From Posidoniimonas corsicana (GTDB lineage Bacteria; Planctomycetota; Planctomycetia; Pirellulales; Lacipirellulaceae): a stretch of 64,000 bases of DNA. Of the stretch, positions 54,383 through 63,451 are shown in pieces (within the stretch, counting starts at the first letter, position 1; each line of letters starts with the position of its first letter). The position numbers and the translations under genes were made by a program. The notes beneath the pieces were generated by a model that saw nothing but the letters and a program-made list of their open reading frames with translations, had not been told where the DNA came from and did not search any database. The stretch spans positions 1,381,967 to 1,445,966 of the forward strand of contig NZ_SIHJ01000001.1 in the NCBI RefSeq assembly GCF_007859765.1, written 5' to 3'.

Positions 54383-55909
54383 ATGTTGGGTGTGCGGCAA
54401 GAGTGGAAGGCATTGGTGCTCGGGGTGTGCGCGACGGTTCTGTCGGCCACCTCCACCGCAAAGGCCGAGGTCACGGGGGCTTCGCTCGTCGGCACGGTTC
54501 CGGGGTCGGGCGTCAGCGCGGTGTTCGCCACCCACGCGCCGGGGCGGCCCGATGAGTTGTTCGTGGTCGATCAGCGGGGCATGATCCAGATCCTCAATCT
54601 GCAGTCCGGCGAGTTCAACAGCACGCCGTTCTTGAACATCACCTCGCTAGTCGACGACGCGGCCAACGAGCAGGGTCTGCTGGGGCTGGCGTTCGACCCA
54701 GACTTCGTCAACAACGGCTACTTCTACGTCAACTACACGCGCGACCCTGGGCCCGGGCCCGACCTGACGCAGATCGAGCGTTACCAGCTGACCGACCCGC
54801 TCACCGACACCCTGGCCCGCACGCGCAGCCGCACCCCGGTGCTGGACTTCGAGCAGGACTTCAGCAACCACAACGGCGGCTGGATTGGGTTCAGCCCGAA
54901 CGACGGCTACCTCTACATCGCAACCGGCGACGGCGGCAGCGGCGACGACCCCAACAACCGCGGGCAGAGCCTCAACACCCGCCTGGGCAAAATCCTGCGC
55001 GTTGATGTCCACGGCGACGACTTCCCCGCCGACAGCACCGAGAACTACGCCGTCCCCGCCGACAACCCGTTTGTCGACGGCTCGCCCGGCACGCTCGACG
55101 ACATCTGGGCCTTCGGCCTGCGGAACCCCTACCGGGCCAGCTTCGACCGCCAGACAGGCGACCTCTGGATCGGCGACGTCGGCCAGCTTGCGCGGGAAGA
55201 GATTAACTTCCAGCCCGCCGACAGCCCGGGGGGCGAGAACTACGGGTGGCGCCTCCGCGAGGGCGACATCGCCACCCCGACCGGCGGCGTGGGCGGCCCC
55301 GAGCCGCCAGGGCACGTCGGCCCCGTGTACGACTACGTATCGAACGGATCGTTCCCCTTCGGCGGCGAGGCGGTGATCGGCGGGTACGTCTACCGCGGCG
55401 CCGACCCCGAAGTGCGTGGCCGCTACTTCTTCGCCGATTCCAACAGCTCTCGGCTGTGGTCGTTCGAGCCCTCGGACCCCGACGGCACGGTGCAGAACAT
55501 CGAGTCGCTGCTCGACCCCGGCAACGACATCTTTATCCCCACGTCGTTCGGCGAGGACGCCGACGGGAACGTGTACGTCATCGCCCGCGGCGGCGGCGTG
55601 TTCCGCATTGACACCTCCATCCAGATCCCCGGCGACTACGACGGCAGCGGCACGGTGGACGCCGACGACTACGCCGAGTGGCGTTCGCGGTACGGCCAAT
55701 CCGGCGGCCTTGCCGCCGACGGGAACGGCGACGGCGTCGTCGACGCGGCGGACTACACCGTCTGGCGTGACAACCTGGGCCGCACAAGCACGGCGCCCAC
55801 CGCTGCTGCGGCGCCCGAACCGGCCGCGGCGGCCCTGTTGATGCTGGCGTCGGCCGCGACTGCGGCGCGCCGTCGGCCCCAGCGGCGGGCCGCCACGCTG
55901 CCGCGCTGA
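54383..55909 (+). CDS. exported PQQ-type sugar dehydrogenase with dockerin-like repeats and PEP-CTERM-like tail
   Basis: Exported six-blade glucose/sorbosone dehydrogenase-fold protein. The signal peptide runs to about residue 28. Propeller landmarks are EQGLLGLAFDPDF, HNGGWIGFSPNDGYLYIATGDGG, NTRLGKILRVDVHGDD and FGLRNPYRASFD. Residues 413-465 hold two EF-hand-like dockerin repeats (GDYDGSGTVDADDYAEWR and GNGDGVVDAADYTVWR). The C-terminus has PEP followed by a hydrophobic segment and an Arg-rich end, the layout of an exosortase sorting signal. It should be cell-surface anchored or processed. True PQQ binding is not proven by sequence. Confidence 0.88.
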   Translation: MLGVRQEWKALVLGVCATVLSATSTAKAEVTGASLVGTVPGSGVSAVFATHAPGRPDELFVVDQRGMIQILNLQSGEFNSTPFLNITSLVDDAANEQGLLGLAFDPDFVNNGYFYVNYTRDPGPGPDLTQIERYQLTDPLTDTLARTRSRTPVLDFEQDFSNHNGGWIGFSPNDGYLYIATGDGGSGDDPNNRGQSLNTRLGKILRVDVHGDDFPADSTENYAVPADNPFVDGSPGTLDDIWAFGLRNPYRASFDRQTGDLWIGDVGQLAREEINFQPADSPGGENYGWRLREGDIATPTGGVGGPEPPGHVGPVYDYVSNGSFPFGGEAVIGGYVYRGADPEVRGRYFFADSNSSRLWSFEPSDPDGTVQNIESLLDPGNDIFIPTSFGEDADGNVYVIARGGGVFRIDTSIQIPGDYDGSGTVDADDYAEWRSRYGQSGGLAADGNGDGVVDAADYTVWRDNLGRTSTAPTAAAAPEPAAAALLMLASAATAARRRPQRRAATLPR

Positions 55910-56041
55910 AACTGAATTCATTCCGCGATTCTCATCAGGCCGCATTTTCTGCGGCGCCGTCCGCAAGGCCCCGGGTTCTATAGCCAAACTGCGCGCCTGC
56001 GCGGTGTCCTGGCGACTGCTCTTCACCGGAGGAATGGACCG

Positions 56042-57346
56042 ATGCGTTTGACCCTCGCCTCGTTGCTTCTGCTTGCCATCCCCAGCGGCGTCGACGCCGC
56101 GGAGTGGGCCCGCTTCCGTGGCCCCGACGGCGACGGCGTCAGCCCCGACAGCAAGCCGGTCCCCACCGAGTGGAGCGAGACCAAGAACCTCCGCTGGACC
56201 GCCGAGCTGCCCGGCCCCGGCCTCTCCAGTCCGGTCGTGCACGGGGACCGCGTGTTCCTCACGAGCTGGACCGGCTACGCCGCCGGCGAGGGCTCGAGCG
56301 ACAACATCGACGACCTGAAGCGGGCGTTGGTCTGCATCGACCGGAACTCGGGCGAGACGATCTGGACCAAGGAGGTCGCCGCGGTGCAGCCCGAGGAGCC
56401 CTTCCGCGGCATGTTCGCCGAGAACGGCTACGCCTCGCACACCCCGGTGACCGATGGCGAGCGCGTGTTCGCCTTCTTCGGCAAGACGGGCGTCATCGCC
56501 TTCGACATGGACGGGGAGAAGCTCTGGCAGGCCAGCGTCGGCGTCGGCGACGGCATGATGGGCTGGGGGACCTCGTCCAGCCCGGTCCTCTACAAGGGCA
56601 TGGTGATCATCACCGCCGCCGCGGAGAGCAAGTCGATCATCGCGCTCGACCAGAAGAACGGCGAGGAAGTCTGGAAGCAGGAAGCCGATAGCCTGGCGGG
56701 CACGTGGAGCACCCCGATCCTTGTAGAAGGACCGGAAGGGCCCGAGCTGGTCTTGGCGGTCCCCTACGAGATCTGGGGCATCAACCCCGACACCGGCAAG
56801 CTGCGGTGGTACTGCGAGTCGGTCGACTCCAACTCCGCCTGCGCCAGCCCGGTGGTTAAGGACGGCGTCGTGTACTTTGTCGGCGGTCGCGACGGCGGCT
56901 CGATCGCGGTCAAGATCGGCGGCAAGGGGGACGTCTCCGACTCGCACGTCGTGTGGCGAGAGCGCCACCGCGCCCGCATCGGCTCGCCGGTGGCGCACGG
57001 GGACAACCTGTACTGGGTCGCCAACGGCGTGGCCAACTGCATCCGGCTCGCCGACGGCGCCGAGGTGTACCAGGAACGCCTGAACAGCGGCTCGGGCGGC
57101 GGTCGGGGACGCGGACAGGACTACTCCTCCATGGTCGCCGCCGATGGCAAGCTGTTCTTCGTCAACCGCGGCGGCACCTGCTTTGTGCTGGCCCTAGGCG
57201 ACGACTTCGAGCAGCTCGCCGCCAACCGCTTCGACTCCGACGGCGGCCAGTACAGCGCCACGCCGGCCATCGTGGACGGGCAGATCTTTATCCGCTCGTC
57301 CGACCGGCTCTACTGCGTCGAGCAGGCGGTCGAGGCGGGCGGCTGA
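56042..57346 (+). CDS. exported PQQ-like beta-propeller repeat protein
   Basis: Exported propeller protein with a signal peptide (about 1-19), then EWARFRGPDGDGVSPDSKPVPTEW, the same opening block as the paralogue at 16373. Blade repeats include GETIWTKEV, GEKLWQASV, GEEVWKQEA and GKLRWYCES. The family is usually called outer-membrane-assembly-BamB-like or PQQ-binding-like; enzymatic activity is doubtful as no quinone-site residues are evident. GGAGG lies 9 nt before ATG. Follows the sugar dehydrogenase by 132 nt. Confidence 0.87.
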   Translation: MRLTLASLLLLAIPSGVDAAEWARFRGPDGDGVSPDSKPVPTEWSETKNLRWTAELPGPGLSSPVVHGDRVFLTSWTGYAAGEGSSDNIDDLKRALVCIDRNSGETIWTKEVAAVQPEEPFRGMFAENGYASHTPVTDGERVFAFFGKTGVIAFDMDGEKLWQASVGVGDGMMGWGTSSSPVLYKGMVIITAAAESKSIIALDQKNGEEVWKQEADSLAGTWSTPILVEGPEGPELVLAVPYEIWGINPDTGKLRWYCESVDSNSACASPVVKDGVVYFVGGRDGGSIAVKIGGKGDVSDSHVVWRERHRARIGSPVAHGDNLYWVANGVANCIRLADGAEVYQERLNSGSGGGRGRGQDYSSMVAADGKLFFVNRGGTCFVLALGDDFEQLAANRFDSDGGQYSATPAIVDGQIFIRSSDRLYCVEQAVEAGG

Positions 57347-57451
57347 GGCCGACCAGGCGGATAGCCGCGGGCGAGGGCATCGCCAACCGCGGGAGGATGT
57401 GCAACAATACCGGCCCCGCCTGCTGAAGCCCTCCGCCCCAGGAGCCCCGCC

Positions 57452-59215
57452 TTGCCTGCTACGCCGCTGCCGCGTCCGGTCGTCGAGCGACTGCAAAAAG
57501 TCTACGGTCCCCGCGCCGACGAGGGCGCCGCGCTGGTCGAACAAGCGATAGCGCCGGTTGCCGAGCGCCTCGCCCAAGCCGCCGACGCGGACGACGCCGC
57601 CCCGCGCTGGTCCGAGGGCGACATCGTGCTGATCACCTACGCCGATCAGCTCAGCTCCGCCGACGCCACGCCGCTGGGCGCCCTGCACCGCTGGCTCAAG
57701 CGCGAGCGGCTGGACGGGCTGCTCAACACGGTCCACCTGCTGCCGTTCTGCCCGTACACGTCGGACGACGGGTTCTCGGTTGTCGACTACCTGGCCGTGG
57801 ACCCGGACGCGGGCACGTGGGAAGACATCGCCGCCCTCGGCGAAGATTTCCAGCTCATGTTCGACCTGGTGCTGAACCACTGCTCCCAGCAGAACGCGTG
57901 GTTCCAGGCCTACCTCCGCGGCGAGCCACCCTACGACCGCTTCTTCATCGACGCCTCGCCCGATCAGGACCTGTCGCAGGTGGTCCGGCCCCGCAGCCTG
58001 CCGCTGCTGTCGCCCTACCAGACCGCGGGCGGCGAAAAGCACGTCTGGACCACGTTTAGCGCCGACCAGGTCGACCTCAACTACGGCGAGCCCGCCGTGC
58101 TGGCCGAGATGCTGCGGGTGCTGCTGGAGTACGCGGCGCGTGGGGCGCGGATCGTCCGGCTCGACGCGGTGGCGTTCCTGTGGAAGCAGATCGGCACGAG
58201 CTGCCTGCACCTGCCGCAGACGCACGAGATCGTCAAGCTGTGCCGCGACCTGCTGGAGGCCGCCTCTCCCCGCACGCTGGTGCTCACCGAGACCAACGTG
58301 CCCCACGCCGAGAACGTCAGCTACTTCGGGCAGGTCGACCCCGCCGACGGCCAGGGCGACGAGGCCCACATGGTCTACAACTTCAGCCTGCCGCCGCTGC
58401 TGCTGGACGCGTTCGTCAACGGCGACGCCACGGCCATCCGCGCGTGGCTGAGCAAGCTAGCGCCGCCGCCCCCGGGCTGCACGTTCTTCAACTTCACCGC
58501 CTCGCACGACGGCGTCGGCGTGCGGCCGCTGGAAGGGCTGGTTTCGCCGCAGCGGTTCGACAAGGTGATCGCCGCGGTGAAGGCCCGCGGCGGCAAGATC
58601 AACACCCGCCGCGCCGCCGACGGGACCGATACGCCCTACGAGCTGAACATCGCCTACGTCGACGCCATGGCGCCCGATCCGGGCGCCGACGGCCAGGTGG
58701 ACGCCGAGCTCCACGTCCGCCGGTTCCTCGCGTCCCAGGCGGTGATGCTGGCGCTGCAGGGCATGCCGGCCGTCTACTTCCACAGCCTGGTCGGCACGCG
58801 GAACGACTACGCCGGCGTCGAGGCGAGCGGGCAGAACCGCCGCATCAACCGCCACAAGTACAACCTGCCCGAGCTCGACGAGCACCTCTCGCACCCGGGC
58901 TCACTGCAGCGGCTCATCTACGACGGCCTGTGCGAGTTGCTCGCCCTGCGGATCGCGCAGCCGGCGTTCCACCCCGAGGCGAAGCAGCGGGTCGTGGACC
59001 TCGCGAACGACCGCGTGCTCGCGTTCCTCCGGACCGCGGTCGACGGCGCCCAGCGGATCCTGACGGTGGTCAACTTCTCGCCGGACGAGGAGTCGTTCGA
59101 CGTGCCCCAGCTGGACGCCACGCTGTACAACCTGCAGACCGGCGAGCCCTACCCGCCCGGCTCGCAGGCGCAGCTCCCGCCCGGCGGATTCTGCTTTCTG
59201 GCCGCGACCGACTGA
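57452..59215 (+). CDS. GH13_18 sugar phosphorylase (glucosylglycerate/sucrose phosphorylase-like)
   Basis: Cytosolic (beta/alpha)8-barrel enzyme of subfamily GH13_18 that cleaves an alpha-glucoside with phosphate, releasing glucose 1-phosphate. Features are ITYADQL near the start, LLPFCPYTSDDGFSVVDY, nucleophile Asp 238 in VRLDAVAF, acid/base Glu 280 in VLTETNVPH and the third carboxylate Asp 353 in TASHDGVG. Length (587) fits. Subfamily members act on sucrose, glucosylglycerol, glucosylglycerate or sucrose 6-phosphate; the acceptor cannot be fixed by eye. The start TTG has AGGAG 7 nt upstream (57440-57444). No compatible-solute gene adjoins it. Confidence 0.85.
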   Translation: MPATPLPRPVVERLQKVYGPRADEGAALVEQAIAPVAERLAQAADADDAAPRWSEGDIVLITYADQLSSADATPLGALHRWLKRERLDGLLNTVHLLPFCPYTSDDGFSVVDYLAVDPDAGTWEDIAALGEDFQLMFDLVLNHCSQQNAWFQAYLRGEPPYDRFFIDASPDQDLSQVVRPRSLPLLSPYQTAGGEKHVWTTFSADQVDLNYGEPAVLAEMLRVLLEYAARGARIVRLDAVAFLWKQIGTSCLHLPQTHEIVKLCRDLLEAASPRTLVLTETNVPHAENVSYFGQVDPADGQGDEAHMVYNFSLPPLLLDAFVNGDATAIRAWLSKLAPPPPGCTFFNFTASHDGVGVRPLEGLVSPQRFDKVIAAVKARGGKINTRRAADGTDTPYELNIAYVDAMAPDPGADGQVDAELHVRRFLASQAVMLALQGMPAVYFHSLVGTRNDYAGVEASGQNRRINRHKYNLPELDEHLSHPGSLQRLIYDGLCELLALRIAQPAFHPEAKQRVVDLANDRVLAFLRTAVDGAQRILTVVNFSPDEESFDVPQLDATLYNLQTGEPYPPGSQAQLPPGGFCFLAATD

Positions 59216-59306
59216 CAGCCGGCACGGAGCGGGCCGAGACCGCTATCGCCCGATCCCACGCTGCGCCGTATCTTGTCCTGTGCTCGCCGCCCCGCAGGAC
59301 AAGCCG

Positions 59307-59915
59307 ATGATCCACCACGTCACGCGCAAGATTGGGTTCCTCAAGACCACCGCCATCGGCGGGCTGGTCTTCCTGCTGCCGCTGATCGTGATCGGCTACC
59401 TGGTTGGCAAGCTGGTCCCCGTCGTGCTGAGCATCGCCAAGACGCTCAACGAGACCCTCGGGTTCCAGTCCGCCACCGGCTACCTGATCCTGCTGGGACT
59501 TTCGGTTGCGGTGATCGTCCTGCTCTGCTTCGCCGCCGGAATCGTGGCGCGGTGGACCATCGGCAAGCGGATCGGAGGCTTCATCGAGCGGAACCTGACG
59601 CTCATCTTCCCGCGGTACTCCATCTACAAAGACCAGCTGGCCGGCGGGCTCAACGCCGCGGCGCTCGAGGGCCGCATGAAGCCGGCACTGGTGCACATCG
59701 AGGGCGTCACCCGCCCGGTGCTGGAGATCGAGCGGACGGCCGCCGGCCAGGTGACCATTTACCTGCCCGGCGCGCCCGACCCGTGGAGCGGCACAATCGG
59801 CTTCGTCCGCGCCGACCAGGTCACGCCCGTCGAGACCGACCTGGGTGAGTACCTCGCCGCGTTCGAACGGCTCGGCCGTGGCGCCGCGGCAGCGGCCCGC
59901 GTCGATGGGCGTTAG
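59307..59915 (+). CDS. DUF502-family membrane protein
   Basis: Inner-membrane protein of 202 residues with two N-terminal TM helices (TAIGGLVFLLPLIVIGYLVG and ILLGLSVAVIVLLCFAAG). A cytoplasmic or periplasmic domain with the family's NLTLIFPRYSIYKDQ and ALVHIEGVTRPVLEIE blocks follows. The DUF502 family has no assigned biochemical function. Start ATG 59307 puts TM1 at about residue 12; an upstream GTG at 59280 would add nine residues. It stands between a sugar phosphorylase and the facing arsenic operon. Confidence 0.85.
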   Translation: MIHHVTRKIGFLKTTAIGGLVFLLPLIVIGYLVGKLVPVVLSIAKTLNETLGFQSATGYLILLGLSVAVIVLLCFAAGIVARWTIGKRIGGFIERNLTLIFPRYSIYKDQLAGGLNAAALEGRMKPALVHIEGVTRPVLEIERTAAGQVTIYLPGAPDPWSGTIGFVRADQVTPVETDLGEYLAAFERLGRGAAAAARVDGR

Positions 59916-60111
59916 CCCAGCGACAGCAGGAATCAGGCGGACGCGCTAACTCCGCCGCAGACGACCAGCTCCGATCCCGCAGTCGAAGGCAAAATCGCCT
60001 GCAAGGATCAGGCTGTCTCAAACTCTTGAGAAAGCTCGGAGATCTCACTGCGGCGAGTCGACTTCTGAGAGCAGCTCTATCCCAACCAGCCGTGGGCTGT
60101 GACGTAAGACA

Positions 60112-60981
60112 TCACGCAGAGGGCTCCGCACGGGGCCCCTCAGGTTTAACCGCGAACACCTTCACGCTGGCGGCGTAGTCGTTTACGTTGTAGCGCAACA
60201 GCAGGTCCTTCAGACGCGAGTGCAGGCCGTCGTCGCCGGCCGAGACGACCGGCAGGCCCGCCTCGTCAGAAGCGCCGCAGCAGCCTGACTGATTCTCTAC
60301 CTTGGCGTAGGCGTTCAGGTCGCTGCCGCTGTCGACAATCTCTACCGCGGCGAAGCCGGCCCGCAGTAGCCCGGCGCGGTAGTCGTGGATCGGGATCGCA
60401 CCGGCGATGCACCCCACGTAGGCCATCAGGTCGCTTCCTAGCTCGGGCGGCAATTCCGCCTTGAGCGCAATGTCGCTGACCGCCAACCGGCCGCCAGGCT
60501 TGAGCACCCGCGCGACCTCCTGGAACACCGCGGGCTTGTCGGGCGCTAGGTTGATCACGCAGTTGCTGATCACGCAATCGACCGATTCGTCGGGCAGCGG
60601 CAGGTTGTCGATGAGCGCGTGCAGGAACTCGACGTTGCTTGCCCCCGACCGCTCGGCGTTGCGGCGCGCGAGCTCCAGCATCTCCGGAGTCATGTCCACG
60701 CCGATCGCCTTGCCGGTTGGCCCCACCCGCCGGGCAGCCAGAAACACGTCGAGTCCGCCGCCGCAGCCAAGGTCGACCACCACCTCGCCTGGGCGCAGCG
60801 ACGCCGACGCTGTGGGGTTACCGCACGAAAGGCCCATGTTGGCTTCGGCGGGGATCGAGCCAAGCTCTTCCGCTGAGTAGCCGAACGCCTGAGCGACCGC
60901 CTTGACGCCTTCGTGAGAGCTGGACAGTCCGCTCGATGCGACGCTGCCGTATTTCGACTTAACCGTGTCTTGCAGGCTCAT
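60112..60981 (-). CDS. arsM: arsenite methyltransferase
   Basis: Class I SAM-dependent methyltransferase that methylates As(III), last gene of the ars operon. [24 protein letters not shown] (SAM loop), [11 protein letters not shown] and [10 protein letters not shown] give the Cys residues that bind arsenite in ArsM proteins. The C-terminal CCG pair adds more thiols. Length (289) is the shorter bacterial type. Its ATG overlaps the arsC1 stop by 4 nt (ATGA). Confidence 0.93.
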   Translation of the reverse strand: MSLQDTVKSKYGSVASSGLSSSHEGVKAVAQAFGYSAEELGSIPAEANMGLSCGNPTASASLRPGEVVVDLGCGGGLDVFLAARRVGPTGKAIGVDMTPEMLELARRNAERSGASNVEFLHALIDNLPLPDESVDCVISNCVINLAPDKPAVFQEVARVLKPGGRLAVSDIALKAELPPELGSDLMAYVGCIAGAIPIHDYRAGLLRAGFAAVEIVDSGSDLNAYAKVENQSGCCGASDEAGLPVVSAGDDGLHSRLKDLLLRYNVNDYAASVKVFAVKPEGPRAEPSA

Positions 60982-61409
60982 GCTTCGTCCTCCAGCCAGT
61001 CGGTGATCCGTGTTTCAATTTCGTCACGCACCGTGCGGAACCGTTCCAGCACCGCCTCGGGCGCGCCTTCGAACGACGCCGGGTCGTCGAACGGCCAGAA
61101 GTGGCGGTTGAGCATCCCAGGGAAGATCCGGGGGCACGTCTCGTTGGCGCCCGCACAAACGATAATGAGGTGGCGGACCGAGATCCGCCCGAGATAGTCG
61201 GCGGAGTCCTGCGGCTGCTGATCGCTGATATCGACCCCCCGCTCCGCCATGACTTCGACGGCCAGGGGGTGCACCGACGAGGCGGGGCTCGTGCCGGCGC
61301 TCAGCACGTCGAAGCGGTCGCCGGCTAGCGACCGCAGGAAGCCCTCCGCCATCTGGCTGCGGCATGAGTTGCCGGTGCAGAGGAACAGGACCAACGGCTT
61401 GTTGTTCAT
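60978..61409 (-). CDS. arsC: thioredoxin-coupled arsenate reductase (LMW-PTP-like), copy 1
   Basis: Arsenate reductase with the low-molecular-weight phosphatase fold, reducing As(V) to As(III) for export or methylation. Near the N-terminus the P-loop [15 protein letters not shown] contains the CX5R site. A second active Cys pair is expected in the loop [10 protein letters not shown]. Start ATG 61409 gives 143 residues; earlier codons are non-homologous. It is followed by arsM with a 4-nt overlap and preceded by acr3 by 68 nt. It is a clear paralogue of the arsC2 gene at 62580. Confidence 0.9.
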   Translation of the reverse strand: MNNKPLVLFLCTGNSCRSQMAEGFLRSLAGDRFDVLSAGTSPASSVHPLAVEVMAERGVDISDQQPQDSADYLGRISVRHLIIVCAGANETCPRIFPGMLNRHFWPFDDPASFEGAPEAVLERFRTVRDEIETRITDWLEDEA

Positions 61410-61477
61410 AGGTGGAGCCTCATTCAATGAAGTTCGCATCGGGCAACGCAGGGACACGAGCCGAACGGGGCCCGCCG

Positions 61478-62590
61478 CTAGGCCGCCCGCTCGCCCGCCG
61501 CGGCGGGCGCCGGCGCGGCGAACCACTTCCGCTGCAGCCAGAACGCCACGCTGACCAGTCCGATCATCACGGGCACTTCAACCAGCGGACCGATTACCGC
61601 GGCGAACGCGGCCCCTGAGTCGATCCCGAACACGGCCACGGCCACGGCGATTGCCAGCTCGAAGTTGTTGCTCGCGGCCGTGAACGCCAGCGCTGTGGTC
61701 TGCGAGTAGTCGGCGCCGATCCGCCGCCCCATCAGGAAGCTCACCAGGAACATCGCGACGAAGTAGATCAGCAGCGGCGCCGCGATCAGCAGCACGTCGC
61801 CCGGGATGCGGACGATCTGGTCACCCTTCAGGCTGAACATCACGAGGATCGTAAACAGCAACGCCACCAGCGTGAGCGGGCTGATGCGGGGGATGAACTT
61901 CTGCTCGTACCACTCGCGGCCCTTCGCCCGCAGCAGCACCAGCCGCGTGACCAGCCCGGCCAGGAACGGCACGCCGAGGTAGATCAACACGCTCTGGGCG
62001 ATCTGCCCCACGCCCACCGCCACGACGCTCCCCTCCAGCCCCAGCTGCGGGGGCAGCCAGGTGATAAAGAACCACGCGTACACGCTGTAGAACAGCACCT
62101 GGAACACGCTGTTGAAGGCGACCAGGCCGGCGGCGTACTCGGCGTCGCCCTTGGCGAGGTCGTTCCACACGATGACCATCGCGATGCACCGCGCCAGTCC
62201 AATCAGGATCAGGCCGGTCATGTACTCGGGGTAATCCCGCAGGAACGCCACCGCCAGCACAAACATCAGCGCCGGGCCGATCACCCAGTTCTGCACGAGC
62301 GACAGGCCCAGCACGCGCCAGTTGCGGAACACGTCGCCCAGTTCCTCGTAGCGCACCTTGGCCAGCGGCGGGTACATCATCACGATCAGGCCCAGCGCGA
62401 TCGGCACGTTGGTGGTCCCCACCTGGAACCGGTCGATGAACGCCTCCACGCCCGGCACGAACCTGCCGCACGCGACGCCCACCGCCATCGCCAGGAAGAT
62501 CCACAGCGTCAGGAACCGGTCGAGGAAGCCCAGCCGCCCGTCCGGGCATGCCGCGGACGGGCAGGAGTTGGTGGTCGCGTCAGTCGCCAT
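61478..62590 (-). CDS. acr3: ACR3-type arsenite efflux permease
   Basis: Ten-TM arsenite/antimonite:H+ antiporter of the ACR3 family. The TM4 Cys 135 ([14 protein letters not shown]) and the TM9 Glu ([17 protein letters not shown]) are the residues required for transport in characterised members. The N-terminus has an extra CPSAAC pair. Length (370) is standard. Its start overlaps the arsC2 stop by 11 nt. Confidence 0.94.
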   Translation of the reverse strand: MATDATTNSCPSAACPDGRLGFLDRFLTLWIFLAMAVGVACGRFVPGVEAFIDRFQVGTTNVPIALGLIVMMYPPLAKVRYEELGDVFRNWRVLGLSLVQNWVIGPALMFVLAVAFLRDYPEYMTGLILIGLARCIAMVIVWNDLAKGDAEYAAGLVAFNSVFQVLFYSVYAWFFITWLPPQLGLEGSVVAVGVGQIAQSVLIYLGVPFLAGLVTRLVLLRAKGREWYEQKFIPRISPLTLVALLFTILVMFSLKGDQIVRIPGDVLLIAAPLLIYFVAMFLVSFLMGRRIGADYSQTTALAFTAASNNFELAIAVAVAVFGIDSGAAFAAVIGPLVEVPVMIGLVSVAFWLQRKWFAAPAPAAAGERAA

Positions 62591-63020
62591 GGTCGCCTCC
62601 GGTCAGGGCGCCCGGGAGGGTCGCCACGTAGTTGCGTATCTCGTCTCGGACGCGCCGGTAGTGTTCCAACCCCTCCGCTTCGCTCGCGGCCTCGCGGGCC
62701 AGCCGCGGGGGGTCGTCGAACGGCTGGTGCACCACGCGGGCGGCGCCGCGGAACACCGGGCACGATTCGGCCGCGTTGTCGCACACGGTCACGACGTAGT
62801 CGAACTCGACGCCCGACAGATCGTCGACGTGCTTGGAATGCTGCGAATGGATATCCACGCCGGCCTCCGCCATGACCGCCACCGCGTTGGGGTTCATGCC
62901 GTGCGTCTGGACGCCGGCGGAGTAGGCCTCGATGGAGTCGCCCTTGAGCGAGCGGGCCCACCCTTCGGCCATCTGGCTGCGGCACGAGTTGCCCGTGCAG
63001 AGGAACAAGACTTTCAACAT
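62580..63020 (-). CDS. arsC: thioredoxin-coupled arsenate reductase (LMW-PTP-like), copy 2
   Basis: A second arsenate reductase of the same fold: [20 protein letters not shown] carries CX5R, and [13 protein letters not shown] holds the second and third redox Cys in the spacing expected for thioredoxin-coupled ArsC. It shares the P-loop with copy 1 but is only moderately similar elsewhere, so a recent duplication is unlikely. Starts 7 nt inside the end of arsR and ends 11 nt inside acr3. ATG 63020 is the first Met of the homologous region. Confidence 0.92.
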   Translation of the reverse strand: MLKVLFLCTGNSCRSQMAEGWARSLKGDSIEAYSAGVQTHGMNPNAVAVMAEAGVDIHSQHSKHVDDLSGVEFDYVVTVCDNAAESCPVFRGAARVVHQPFDDPPRLAREAASEAEGLEHYRRVRDEIRNYVATLPGALTGGDHGD

Positions 63021-63385
63021 TTGCAGTTCGCCTGCTTTCGACAGAGTTCTTCGGGTTCTAGCTTCAGCACGGCCTTCAGCGCCCGCTGGTCGGCCTTGGC
63101 CTGCTTGTCCTGCTGCAGGCTCGCGAGCACCAACTCCAGGGCCTGGAGGGCCTCGCCGGGCGCGTCGTCGTCGGCCAGCCGGAAGTAGGCCCACCGCCCC
63201 TGCTTGCGGGACTCCACCAGGCGCGCCTGGTGCAGGATCGACATGTGCTTCGACACGGTCGACGATGCGAGACCCAGGACCTCGACAACCTGACAAAGGC
63301 AGAGTTCCTGCCCACGCAGGAGCCCCAGCGCGCGGAGGCGGTTCTCGTCGGCCAGCGCTTTGGTGATTGCTAGTAGGTCTCTCAC
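63014..63385 (-). CDS. arsR: ArsR-family arsenic-responsive repressor
   Basis: Homodimeric winged-helix repressor expected to release DNA on binding As(III) or Sb(III). LLAITKALADENRLRALGLL begins the domain. The inducer motif ELCLCQV on the first recognition region has the Cys pair, and ASSTVSKHMSILHQARLV is the recognition helix. The C-terminal CRKQANCKC adds four Cys-rich residues. I choose GTG 63385 because GGAG lies 7 nt upstream on the minus strand, while ATG 63406 would leave a leader of only about ten bases after the predicted start point. ATG 63451 is upstream of that point. Confidence 0.88.
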   Translation of the reverse strand: MRDLLAITKALADENRLRALGLLRGQELCLCQVVEVLGLASSTVSKHMSILHQARLVESRKQGRWAYFRLADDDAPGEALQALELVLASLQQDKQAKADQRALKAVLKLEPEELCRKQANCKC

Positions 63386-63404
63386 GGCCGCTCTCCGATG
63401 CGTC

Positions 63405-63451
63405 ATTTCGCCAAGTAGCGAAATATTAGAGCCGCGGTGCCTGCGCGTCAA
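63405..63451 (-). promoter_or_regulatory. ars promoter and ArsR operator
   Basis: On the minus strand TTGACG (63446-63451) and TAATAT (63423-63428) are 17 nt apart, close to sigma70 consensus. The inverted repeat ATTTCGC-CAAGTA-GCGAAAT (63405-63424) overlaps the end of the -10 element and the start point, where an ArsR dimer would block polymerase. Confidence 0.72.

Noticed and set aside
54647..56998. A 783-codon open frame on the minus strand
   Set aside because: It runs antisense through the sugar dehydrogenase and propeller genes, has no family-like motif, and is the expected by-product of GC-rich third positions. The same holds for long antisense frames at 7575-9503, 9554-11602 and 29250-31064.
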